A stretch of 12,787 nucleotides of DNA, taken from positions 1 through 12,787 of the forward strand of contig JASLBO010000201.1 in NCBI GenBank assembly GCA_030146605.1, written 5' to 3'. Under the pieces are notes generated by a model, which was not told where the DNA came from, did no database searches, and was given only the letters and a program-made list of their open reading frames with translations. Below are positions 1 through 7,837 of this stretch, piece after piece (position 1 is the stretch's first letter; the number at the start of each line of letters is the position of its first letter). A program made the translations under genes and the position numbers. This stretch comes from Sphingomonas sp. (GTDB lineage Bacteria > Pseudomonadota > Alphaproteobacteria > Sphingomonadales > Sphingomonadaceae).

Positions 1-833
1 TTGTCGTTCTGCCAGGCGACGTAATCGGACGGGCCGACATGGATATTCTCGTCCGCGATGCGGTCGGCAGCGACCGATTGCACGGCCTCGGTCTTGGAGA
101 TTTTCTTCGAGGCGAGGCGGCGGTGGTTCGACATGTTGAGGAAGTCGGTGTTGCCGCCGGTGTTGAGCTGGTAGGTCCGCTCGAGCTTGACGCCGCGCTT
201 GGCGAACAGATCGGTCAGCACGCGATGGACGATCGTCGCGCCGAGCTGCGCCTTGATGTCGTCGCCGATGATCGGCACGCCCGCCGCAGTGAAGCGATCG
301 GCCCATTCGGGGTTGCTGGCGATGAAGACGGGGATGTTGTTGACGAAGGCGACGCCGGCCTCGAGCGCGCATTCGGCGTAGAATTCGGATGCTTCCTGCG
401 ACCCGACGGGGAGGTAGTTCATCAGCACGTCGGTCTTGGTCTCGAGCAGGACCCGGACCACTTCTTCCTTGGTGGTCTCGCGGTCCTTGGCGACGATGAA
501 GGTGCGGTCCTCGTTATAGTCGGCCATGTGCTCGGCGACGCCGTCGAGGATGCGGCCCATCTGGACCTTGGTGCCGGTCGGCTCGATGCTCTCGCAGAAC
601 ACCGCGGTGCAATTGGGCTTGGCGAAGATCGCCTCGGCGACGTCCTTGCCGACCTTACGCGCATCGACGTCCCATGCCGCGACGACATGGATGTCGCTGG
701 GACGGTAGCCGCCGAGATCCCAGTGCATCAGACCGATCGTGTCGTTGGCGCCGTCGCGATAGTGCGACAGGCCCTGTACGAGCGAGCTGGCGCAGTTGCC
801 GATGCCGACGATCGCGATGTTGATGCTCTTCAT
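1..833 (-). CDS. ino1: Inositol-3-phosphate synthase, C-terminus beyond window
   Basis: The enzyme converts glucose 6-phosphate to 1D-myo-inositol 3-phosphate with NAD+ in the cytosol. The visible 277 residues begin MKSINIAIVGIGNCASSL, a Rossmann dinucleotide-binding motif (GxGNC). Further in come MNYLPVGSQEASEFYAE, FVNNIPVFIASNPEW, PIIGDDIKAQLGATIVHR and QLNTGGNTDFLNM, all signature segments of the actinobacterial/archaeal-like class of this enzyme. Proteins of this class have about 360 residues, so roughly the last quarter lies off the left edge. The ATG is supported by AGAGGA at 845-850 on the minus strand, inside the end of the upstream gene. Only 6 bp separate the two genes, so they are very probably co-transcribed and perhaps translationally coupled. 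Family assignment is firm. The final product of the pathway is inferred from the neighbour. Confidence 0.93.
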   Translation of the reverse strand, partial: MKSINIAIVGIGNCASSLVQGLSHYRDGANDTIGLMHWDLGGYRPSDIHVVAAWDVDARKVGKDVAEAIFAKPNCTAVFCESIEPTGTKVQMGRILDGVAEHMADYNEDRTFIVAKDRETTKEEVVRVLLETKTDVLMNYLPVGSQEASEFYAECALEAGVAFVNNIPVFIASNPEWADRFTAAGVPIIGDDIKAQLGATIVHRVLTDLFAKRGVKLERTYQLNTGGNTDFLNMSNHRRLASKKISKTEAVQSVAADRIADENIHVGPSDYVAWQND

Positions 834-839
834 GGGTAG

Positions 840-1712
840 TCACGTCCTCTGGATAGGTGATTGGTCGGATTGTTGATTTTGCTCGGGCTCGGCGCCCGCC
901 ATGCTGCGCAGGAGCCGCGACTCGACGGCGCGATGCCAGGTCAGGCCGAGGACGAGGATCGCCGTCAGCGGGATCAGCTCGAACCAGAAAAAGAGGCGCG
1001 GATTGCCGGCGAGGCAGGCAAGGAAGATCGCATAGACGCGGACATTGGCAGTGAGCAGCCGCATCAGCCGCATCGGCTTCGCCGCCTGTTCGCCATAAGC
1101 CTGGCCGAGACGGATCGGATCGGGCGCGCGCTGCAGCGCCTCGTCGAACACGAAGGCGACGCGATCTACGCTGCCGGCGACGCCGTCATAGAGGCGCACC
1201 AGCGGGTTGGCGCTCGGCTCCTGCCGGGCGGCGGCGATCCCCTTGCAGCGGCGGTGGAAGCGGGTGCGCTCGCCCTCATAGAGGCTCGACTGCACCGCGT
1301 GTAGGACACCCGCCGCGCTGGCGAGGATCCAGATCTCCAGCGTGCCGATCGAGATGGCGAGGAGCAGATAGATCAGCGCGAACACGCCGTGATCGCAGAT
1401 GCCGTCGAGCGCGCGACCGAGTGCGCTGGCGGTTCCGGTGGCGCGTGCGATCATGCCGTCGAGTCCGTCGGCGATCAGCCAGCCGATCGCCAGGAACAGG
1501 CCGAGGATCGCGAGGGGCCAGCTATGCCAGCTGGCAAAGGCCACCGCCGCGAGCGCGCCGAGGATCAGCCCGACCACCGAGACCATATTTGCCGAGATGC
1601 CGCGCGCGATCGCCCAGGGAAGCAGGAGCCGCCCTGCCGGGTGAATGATCCAGAGGTTGGTCGGATCCTCGATCCGGCGATCCCGCGACCCGTCCGGCGG
1701 AGGAATTGTCAT
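840..1712 (-). CDS. CDP-alcohol phosphatidyltransferase family protein
   Basis: A 290-residue integral membrane enzyme that transfers a phosphatidyl-type group from a CDP-linked donor to an alcohol acceptor. The family motif D-x2-D-G-x2-A-R-x8-G-x3-D-x3-D is complete at D82, D85, G86, A89, R90, G99, D103 and D107. Several hydrophobic segments surround it, at about 42-60, 66-82, 108-130 and 225-255. The cytosolic N-terminus and the central stretch 140-215 are polar. The gene lies immediately upstream of inositol-3-phosphate synthase (6-bp gap), so inositol phosphate is a likely acceptor, as in phosphatidylinositol-phosphate synthases. That acceptor is inferred from context and not read from the sequence. 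The ATG at 1712 has no clear Shine-Dalgarno sequence before it. The start is the least certain point: no better in-frame start was seen, and the first 15 residues are poorly conserved-looking. Confidence 0.88.
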   Translation of the reverse strand: MTIPPPDGSRDRRIEDPTNLWIIHPAGRLLLPWAIARGISANMVSVVGLILGALAAVAFASWHSWPLAILGLFLAIGWLIADGLDGMIARATGTASALGRALDGICDHGVFALIYLLLAISIGTLEIWILASAAGVLHAVQSSLYEGERTRFHRRCKGIAAARQEPSANPLVRLYDGVAGSVDRVAFVFDEALQRAPDPIRLGQAYGEQAAKPMRLMRLLTANVRVYAIFLACLAGNPRLFFWFELIPLTAILVLGLTWHRAVESRLLRSMAGAEPEQNQQSDQSPIQRT

Positions 1713-1822
1713 CGGCTGGTCACATACAGCGCCGGCCGTACAATCATCAAGTCATTTGCGTCGAATATGCACGTAACTTGAAACGCGCGACGGCAGGCGG
1801 CGCTTCCGCGCACCCGGCGTAA

Positions 1823-1844
1823 CTGTCACAATCGCTGTCACAAT
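1823..1844. promoter_or_regulatory. Tandem direct repeat, possible operator
   Basis: CTGTCACAAT occurs twice, at 1823-1832 and 1835-1844, with a 12-bp period. On the minus strand, which carries the downstream gene, it reads ATTGTGACAG twice. It lies 111-132 bp upstream of the CDP-alcohol phosphatidyltransferase start. Two direct half-sites at about one helical turn resemble sites bound by response regulators of the OmpR type. The repeat itself is seen; the regulatory role is inference. Confidence 0.35.
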
Positions 1845-1905
1845 TCGGGCGTTGGGAGCGCGGGCGCATCGTCCCGGCCACTCAAGGTGACGGCGCGCCG
1901 GGCCT

Positions 1906-1992
1906 CCGTTCGCCCTCAGCCTGTCGAAGGGCGCCTTGCCGCGCTCGAAGCGCCTGGGGATAGCCGTGCTTCGACAGGCTCAGCACGAACGG
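1906..1992. repeat. Sphingomonad-type palindromic repeat, intergenic copy
   Basis: Two 24-bp inverted arms at 1906-1929 and 1969-1992 match at 21 of 24 positions and enclose a 39-bp spacer. The common core is AGCCTGTCGAAG / CTTCGACAGGCT, flanked outside by CCGTTCG / CGAACGG. The same arms occur at 12562-12685, so this is a dispersed family. This copy lies between the stop of the PH-domain gene (2013) and the tandem repeat at 1823-1844. The minus-strand PH-domain transcript would read into it, so it may fold as a hairpin in that RNA. Confidence 0.85.
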
Positions 1993-2012
1993 TGAAGTGG
2001 CGCAATCTTCTC

Positions 2013-2546
2013 CTACGCGAGTGGCTCGCCGATATCGTCGTGAACCATGTCGATCTCGCGGACGCCGCGTTGGCGGCGGGCGGCGTCGACGAGTTCGCGC
2101 AGCTTCTCGCGGCGGGCGCGGGCGTGATCGACGTCGCGAATCACCAAAGGCGCCTCGCGGGTGGTCTCGTCGGACGAGGTGATGCTGATCGTGCCGAGAT
2201 CGGCGAGCTGGTTGATGATGGTGAAATCGAGGCGGACGTCCTTGATCCGGTAGAGCTCGACCTCGTCGATCGATTTGCGCACGATCCCCTTGTGGAGGAT
2301 CAGCCGGTCGTCGGTGACTTCATAGGTGGTGGCGAGATTGGCGAACCATTTGGCCAGCAGGATCGCCAGCCCTGCGGCGAGTGCGACCGGGAACAGCCAT
2401 GCCCAGCCCTCGACCGGGCGCTGGGCGAGCGCCCAGATCGAGCCGATCAGACCGGCGAGGAGCAGCAGGGCCGTGCCCCAGCCGGCGAGCGTGCCGCGCA
2501 GCCAGCCGAAAGTGGACGAACGGAAACGGTCGATGGCTTGCGGCAT
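2013..2546 (-). CDS. Membrane protein with bacterial PH domain
   Basis: A 177-residue protein with two N-terminal membrane helices at about 23-41 and 49-66, then a bacterial PH domain (DUF304/YdbS type) at about 72-155. The domain opens with TTYEVTDDRLILHKGI and continues with DEVELYRIKDVRLD and LGTISITSSD, the typical strand pattern of this family. The polar C-terminal tail (155-177) is rich in Arg and Asp. The family's function is poorly known, so no reaction can be assigned. The open frame extends further upstream, but the ATG at 2546 is chosen because AAGGGAGG lies about 8 bases before it and because the upstream extension is repeat-derived and low in complexity. It is followed downstream by the palindromic repeat at 1906-1992. 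It is 193 bp from the next gene, so co-transcription with that gene is possible but not shown. Confidence 0.82.
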   Translation of the reverse strand: MPQAIDRFRSSTFGWLRGTLAGWGTALLLLAGLIGSIWALAQRPVEGWAWLFPVALAAGLAILLAKWFANLATTYEVTDDRLILHKGIVRKSIDEVELYRIKDVRLDFTIINQLADLGTISITSSDETTREAPLVIRDVDHARARREKLRELVDAARRQRGVREIDMVHDDIGEPLA

Positions 2547-2603
2547 GTGGTGGGCCTCCCTTGGGGCGGGAGGATAGCGGAACGATGGGGGTGGGGAAGT
2601 AGG

Positions 2604-2745
2604 AAAAATCCCCCCTGGCTTCAGCGGGGCGTTGGCAGGCGCAGCCTGATAGAGGGGGCGCCTCCGCGAGCGGCGTCCTTGGGGAGAGGCCCCCTCCGTC
2701 GCCTTCGGCGCCACCTCCCCCGCTGCGCGGGGGAGGATTTTAGGG
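2604..2745. repeat. GC-rich palindromic repeat region
   Basis: This gap between two minus-strand genes is filled with inverted repeats. A perfect 10-bp stem with a 3-base loop lies at 2714-2736 (CCTCCCCCGC, TGC, GCGGGGGAGG). An 8-bp stem pairs 2652-2659 with 2689-2696 (GAGGGGGC / GCCCCCTC). The ends are roughly inverted too: AAAAATCCCCC near 2604 and GGGGGAGGATTTTA near 2730-2742. It looks like a dispersed intergenic element. On the plus strand the 2714-2736 hairpin is followed by TTTT, but no plus-strand gene reads into it, so a terminator role is doubtful. The element's right edge supplies the stop codon of the copper-chaperone gene. Confidence 0.6.
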
Positions 2746-3180
2746 GGTCGGCGGGGGATCGCCGGCGCCTACCACCTGGGCCTGCACTTCGAGCTTCTTG
2801 CCGCTGGCGAAGGCGAGGGCGAGCGGCACGCGGGTGCCGGGCTTCACGCCCGGGCCGAGGTCGAACAGCATGACGTGGCGGCCGCCGGGGACGAATTCGA
2901 GTGCGCCGTTCGCGGGCACGGGCAGGTCGCGGGTCGGCTGCATCGATTTGACGACGCCCTTGTCCAAGGTCTCGTGGAGCTCCGCGCGCAGCGCCGCCGG
3001 GGTCGAGACGGCGAGCAGGGTGTCCGCCTGCGCACCGCCGCGGATCGTGAAATAGGCCGCGCCCGGCCGCCCGGCGACGGCGGGCAGTCGCACCCACGCC
3101 TTGCTCGCACCAGGCTCGGCGGGCTGGCCGCAGCCTGCCAGCAGCAGCGCTGTCGCAACGATCCCCGGAAATACACGCAT
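2740..3180 (-). CDS. PCu(A)C-type copper chaperone lipoprotein
   Basis: A 146-residue periplasmic copper(I)-binding protein, of the family that delivers copper to the CuA site of cytochrome c oxidase. The N-terminus MRVFPGIVATALLLAGC is a lipoprotein signal with lipobox L-A-G-C17. The mature part carries the metal motif H-x10-M-x21-H-x-M exactly, as H69, M80, H102 and M104, in the contexts AELHETLDKGVVKSM and GGRHVMLFDLG. GTG at 3183 is an alternative start, but ATG at 3180 is better spaced (6 bases) from GGGAGA. The gene is divergent from dnaK. No Sco or oxidase gene is beside it, so the client is inferred from the family. The stop codon and the C-terminal GDPPPTP lie at the border of a repeat element, so the natural tail may once have differed. 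Confidence 0.9.
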   Translation of the reverse strand: MRVFPGIVATALLLAGCGQPAEPGASKAWVRLPAVAGRPGAAYFTIRGGAQADTLLAVSTPAALRAELHETLDKGVVKSMQPTRDLPVPANGALEFVPGGRHVMLFDLGPGVKPGTRVPLALAFASGKKLEVQAQVVGAGDPPPTP

Positions 3181-3223
3181 CACCTGTCTCCCAATTCGGG
3201 AAGGTTCCTAGGATTGCACCCTT

Positions 3224-3252
3224 CTTGCGGCAAGCCGAACCGCACCTATATC
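3224..3252 (+). promoter_or_regulatory. Candidate dnaK promoter
   Basis: CTTGCGG at 3224-3230 and CCTATAT at 3245-3251 are 14 bases apart, which is compatible with a heat-shock sigma-32 promoter. The same bases also read as TTGCGG, 16 bases, then TATATC for the housekeeping sigma factor. CTTGC-G-GCAAG (3224-3234) forms a small perfect palindrome over the -35 region. No CIRCE element (the HrcA operator) was seen. The start of transcription would lie near 3259, giving a leader of about 90 bases before dnaK. Confidence 0.4.
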
Positions 3253-3348
3253 GCTTTCGCAACTGCTTCTCCGGCGTCGCCCGAGTGGGGCGCGGGGCGG
3301 GCAAGTTTTTGACTTTGAACAACGAACATCGGGGGCCGATGAGGGACC

Positions 3349-5262
<1,914 letters not shown>

Positions 5263-5275
5263 CTCGAACCTCCCT

Positions 5276-5393
5276 CCCTCTCTCCGCTTGCGGGGAGAGG
5301 GCCGGGGAGAGGGGGCTGGGGATGGAGGTAAGCATGTCGGCGATTGCTGGCGGACTGCCCCTCTCCCAACCCTCTCCCCTGAAGGGGAGAGGG
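5276..5393 (+). repeat. Array of inverted CCCTCTCCCC / GGGGAGAGGG arms
   Basis: This fills most of the dnaK-dnaJ gap. GGGGAGAGGG occurs at 5292-5301, 5304-5313 and 5384-5393. Complementary arms lie at 5276-5285 (CCCTCTCTCC, one G-U pair), 5358-5367 (CCCCTCTCCC) and 5370-5379 (CCCTCTCCCC). Possible hairpins include 5276-5287 with 5290-5301, 5305-5314 with 5358-5367, and 5370-5379 with 5384-5393. Several of these exclude one another. It is probably a dispersed intergenic element of the genome, placed here where it can act on dnaJ. Confidence 0.75.
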
Positions 5394-5400
5394 CTTTTAT
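5370..5400 (+). promoter_or_regulatory. Hairpin holding the dnaJ Shine-Dalgarno sequence
   Basis: A perfect 10-bp stem (5370-5379 with 5384-5393) with loop TGAA is followed by CTTTTAT. The 3' arm GGGGAGAGGG is also the only good Shine-Dalgarno sequence for the dnaJ ATG at 5403, with a 9-base spacer. Folding would therefore hide the ribosome binding site. Stem plus short T-run also resembles a weak intrinsic terminator, which could lower dnaJ relative to dnaK. Structure is seen; the regulatory effect is inferred. Confidence 0.55.
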
Positions 5401-5402
5401 AG

Positions 5403-6527
5403 ATGACCACCGAAGTCGATTATTACGAACTGCTCGAATGCGAGCGTACCGCCGACGATGCGACGCTCAAATCGGCGTATCGCAAGCTGGCGATGAAGTA
5501 TCACCCCGACAAGAATGGCGGGTGCAAGGATCACGAGGCGAAGTTCAAGGCCGTCAGCGAGGCCTATGACTGCCTGAAGGATCCGCAGAAGCGCGCGGCC
5601 TATGATCGCTTCGGCCATGCCGCGTTCAAGAACGGCATGGGCGGTGGCGGCGGCGCTGGCCACGGCGCGCAGGATTTCGGCGCGTTCAGCGACATCTTCG
5701 AAAGCGTGTTCGGCGAGTTCATGGGCGGGCGCGGCGGCGGCCGGCCCAATCTGCGCGGCGCCGATCTGCGCTACGACATGGAAATCAGCCTGGAAGACGC
5801 CTGGCACGGCAAGGCGAGCGAAATCACCGTCGACGTCTCGGGGATCTGCGACGGCTGCTCCGGCACCGGCGCCAGGCCGGGGACGCAGGCGCATGCATGC
5901 AAGCAGTGCAACGGCCACGGCAAGGTGCGCGCGCAGCAGGGCTTCTTCATGGTCGAGCGGACCTGCCCGGTCTGCCACGGCGCGGGCGAAGTGATCGCCG
6001 ATCCCTGCCGCGACTGCCGCGGCGAGGGCCGCACCGACAAGACCAAGACGCTCAAGATCAACGTGCCGCCCGGTGTCGACGAAGGCACGCGGATCCGGCT
6101 GAGCGGCGAAGGCGAGGCGGGTGCGCGCGGGGCGCCCTCGGGCGACCTCTACATCTTCCTCCACGTCGCCAAGCATGCGCTGTTCGAGCGGCAGGGCACG
6201 ACTTTGTTCGCGAATACGCCGATCAGCTTCACCACCGCGGCGCTGGGCGGCGAGATCGAATTGCCGGGCCTCGACGGCGAGATGATCAACGTCAAAATCG
6301 CGCCGGGCACCCAGCCGGGCCGCGAAGTGCGGCATCGCGGGGCGGGCATGCCGGTGCTGCAAGGGCGCGGGCGCGGCGACCTGGTCGTGCGGCTCGATGT
6401 CGAGATGCCGAGCAAGCTGACCGCAAAGCAGCGCGAACTGCTCGAGGCATTCCGCGCCACCGAGACCGGCGACGAATGCCCGCAGTCGAGCGGGTTCTTC
6501 GCCAAGATCAAGTCGGCTCTGGGGTGA
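5403..6527 (+). CDS. dnaJ: Chaperone protein DnaJ (Hsp40)
   Basis: The type I J-domain co-chaperone that delivers substrates to DnaK and stimulates its ATPase. It has 374 residues, the usual length. The J domain occupies about 5-70 with the essential HPD at 34-36 (MKYHPDKNG). A Gly/Phe-rich linker spans about 76-115. The zinc region (149-209) has all four repeats: CDGCSGTG, CKQCNGHG, CPVCHGAG and CRDCRGEG. The C-terminal substrate-binding domains follow. The ATG is preceded by GGGGAGAGGG at 5384-5393, which is also the 3' arm of a strong hairpin. The gene lies 140 bp after dnaK on the same strand, so the two probably share a transcript. It has no close downstream partner: the next plus-strand gene starts 260 bp later. 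Confidence 0.97.
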   Translation: MTTEVDYYELLECERTADDATLKSAYRKLAMKYHPDKNGGCKDHEAKFKAVSEAYDCLKDPQKRAAYDRFGHAAFKNGMGGGGGAGHGAQDFGAFSDIFESVFGEFMGGRGGGRPNLRGADLRYDMEISLEDAWHGKASEITVDVSGICDGCSGTGARPGTQAHACKQCNGHGKVRAQQGFFMVERTCPVCHGAGEVIADPCRDCRGEGRTDKTKTLKINVPPGVDEGTRIRLSGEGEAGARGAPSGDLYIFLHVAKHALFERQGTTLFANTPISFTTAALGGEIELPGLDGEMINVKIAPGTQPGREVRHRGAGMPVLQGRGRGDLVVRLDVEMPSKLTAKQRELLEAFRATETGDECPQSSGFFAKIKSALG

Positions 6528-6704
6528 TACGTTTGCGGGCCGCATGCGCTGAGGCGTGCGTCCTGATTTGCGAGCACATGGAACTGCAGTGCCGCGACGC
6601 TGGAGCGGCTTTCCGCCAAATAGACGGTGGGAAGAAGTCTTGGGCAGCACGACTCGTAGAATAGAAATGATCAGAAGTAGAAGCGGTTGAAGACTGTTCT
6701 TGGT

Positions 6705-6721
6705 AATGTTTCCGGAACATT
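6705..6721. promoter_or_regulatory. Inverted repeat AATGTT-N5-AACATT
   Basis: A perfect 6-bp inverted repeat with spacer TCCGG lies immediately at the -35 end of the candidate promoter for the collar-domain gene. The position would suit an operator for a dimeric regulator. No regulator gene lies nearby. The repeat is seen; the function is inferred. Confidence 0.3.
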
Positions 6722-6749
6722 GGACGTGGATTGTGCAATCGCCTATATC
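6720..6749 (+). promoter_or_regulatory. Candidate promoter of the collar-domain gene
   Basis: TTGGAC (6720-6725), 18 bases, then TATATC (6744-6749) fits a housekeeping-type promoter. The -10 context CCTATATCG is the same as in the candidate dnaK promoter. The predicted leader before the ATG at 6788 is about 30 bases. Confidence 0.35.
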
Positions 6750-6787
6750 GGCTCCGGGGGGCGGAGGGCGCCCGGGGGGAATTGGCC

Positions 6788-7837
6788 ATGCTGGCACGTC
6801 TCATCGAGGCGCTTTCGCGCCTGTTGCGCATTTTCGGCTCCGTCAACTGGAGCGGTCCCGCCGATCGAGGCGAAGCGACGCCCTCTGTTCTGGCCGGCGC
6901 CGAACCCGGCAAGCCGGGGCCGACGCCGCCTCCGCCGGCGCCACCACCACCCCCGAGGCCGCCACAGCCGCCGGCCGAGGGCGTGCTCGCGCTGCCGCAA
7001 CTGATGGCGATCGCGGGCGAGTTTCCGGAGCGCGCGGGGAGCGGGGCGGCGGGGTTCACGCTAGGGATGATCCAGAGCTTCGCCGGGCGGGGCGGCGCTT
7101 TCGGCGCACCGCCTGCCGACGGGCGCGAACTCCCGGTTTCCGGCAACCAGCCGCTGATGGCGGTGATCGGCCTCACCTTTGGCGGCGACGGCACCCGGCT
7201 GGCGCTGCCGGATCTGACCGGCCGTACGCCGGTGGGTGGATTGCAACTCGGCACGCCCGGTCCGCAGACGCTGGTGCTGACCTGGCTGATCGCGACCACC
7301 GCGGCGAGCGGCGCCCCGGTGCTGGGCATGGTCGTCGCGTTCGGCGGCAATTATGCGCCGACGGGATGGTCGGCCGCCAACGGATCGATGCTGCCGATTT
7401 CGGCCAATGTGCCGCTCTATCATGTCATCGGACAGACCTTCGGCGGCAACCCGGTGGCATTCAACCTGCCCGATCTCGACGGCTTCGCGGCGATCGGCGT
7501 GGGGCAGGGTCCGGGGCTGCAGCCGGTCGCGCTCGGCGGACGCGTGGCCGCGCCGGTGCCGGCATTGGGGCTCAATTATCTGATCAACATCAGCGACACG
7601 GCCCCGCCTCCGGGCGGCAACGGCGCGTTTCCGCAGGCGGGGAGCTGGCTGGGACAAGTGATCGCCTTTGCCGGCAGCGAGGTTCCGGCGGGCTGGGCGC
7701 TGTGCGACGGCGCCTTGCTCGACCCGCAGCAATATCCGGCGCTGTTCGCGCTGATCGGCACCGATTATGGCGGCGACGGCGAGGCGTTCGCGCTGCCCGA
7801 TCTGCGGGGTCGGATCCTGGTCGGGGGGGTAGACTAG
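6788..7837 (+). CDS. Protein with three phage tail-collar domains
   Basis: A 349-residue protein. An amphipathic N-terminal helix (1-19) and a Pro-rich linker (about 43-62) are followed by three tandem domains of the phage tail-collar / microcystin-dependent-protein type, at about 92-152, 179-240 and 288-349. Each repeats the pattern 'LGxxxxFxG...G...LPxxxxxxLxxxIGxxFGGxxxxFxLPDLxGR'; in the third it reads WALCDGALL, YGGDGEAFALPDLRGR and ends ILVGGVD. The first domain is more diverged. Such domains form trimeric adhesive tips on phage tails and related fibres, but no tail, baseplate or capsid gene is in the window. No classical signal peptide is seen. An upstream TTG at 6731 is possible, but the ATG is preferred because GGGGGGA lies about 7 bases before it. 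The stop overlaps the stop of the opposing gene. Its cellular role is unknown. Confidence 0.8.
   Translation: MLARLIEALSRLLRIFGSVNWSGPADRGEATPSVLAGAEPGKPGPTPPPPAPPPPPRPPQPPAEGVLALPQLMAIAGEFPERAGSGAAGFTLGMIQSFAGRGGAFGAPPADGRELPVSGNQPLMAVIGLTFGGDGTRLALPDLTGRTPVGGLQLGTPGPQTLVLTWLIATTAASGAPVLGMVVAFGGNYAPTGWSAANGSMLPISANVPLYHVIGQTFGGNPVAFNLPDLDGFAAIGVGQGPGLQPVALGGRVAAPVPALGLNYLINISDTAPPPGGNGAFPQAGSWLGQVIAFAGSEVPAGWALCDGALLDPQQYPALFALIGTDYGGDGEAFALPDLRGRILVGGVD

Larger units (their letters stand above)
1713..2012. other. Gene-free stretch upstream of the inositol-lipid genes
   Basis: No convincing gene is seen in these 300 bases. From left to right they hold the probable minus-strand promoter region of the CDP-alcohol phosphatidyltransferase gene, a tandem direct repeat at 1823-1844, and a palindromic repeat element at 1906-1992. 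The long open frames crossing this region on the plus strand are high-GC shadows. No confident -35/-10 pair could be picked. Confidence 0.6.
6528..6787. other. Intergenic region after dnaJ
   Basis: No gene was recognised in these 260 bases. A 7-bp hairpin with one G-U pair (CGCATGC / GCGTGCG, near 6541-6560) follows dnaJ, but it has no T-run. The stretch 6610-6710 is noticeably less GC-rich than its surroundings and may hold the promoter region of the collar-domain gene; the candidate elements are listed separately. Confidence 0.5.

Noticed and set aside
2714..2742. Hairpin plus T-run as a plus-strand terminator
   Set aside because: Genes on both sides are on the minus strand, so no plus-strand transcript is expected. 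It is better explained as part of a dispersed repeat.
1887..2873. Plus-strand open frame starting in the palindromic repeat
   Set aside because: It only reads through the repeat and the antisense of the PH-domain gene. The peptides it shows there are repeat-derived, and the remainder is low complexity.
3181..3348. CIRCE operator for HrcA upstream of dnaK
   Set aside because: The TTAGCACTC / GAGTGCTAA inverted repeat is not present in this gap.
6714..6740. GGAAC as the -35 of a general-stress (EcfG) promoter
   Set aside because: No GTT-type -10 was found at the needed spacing. The bases at that position read CAA or AAT.
5397..6797. 466-codon minus-strand open frame across dnaJ
   Set aside because: It is a shadow of dnaJ: low-complexity Ala/Arg/Gly-rich translation, no family similarity, and complete overlap with a well-supported gene.
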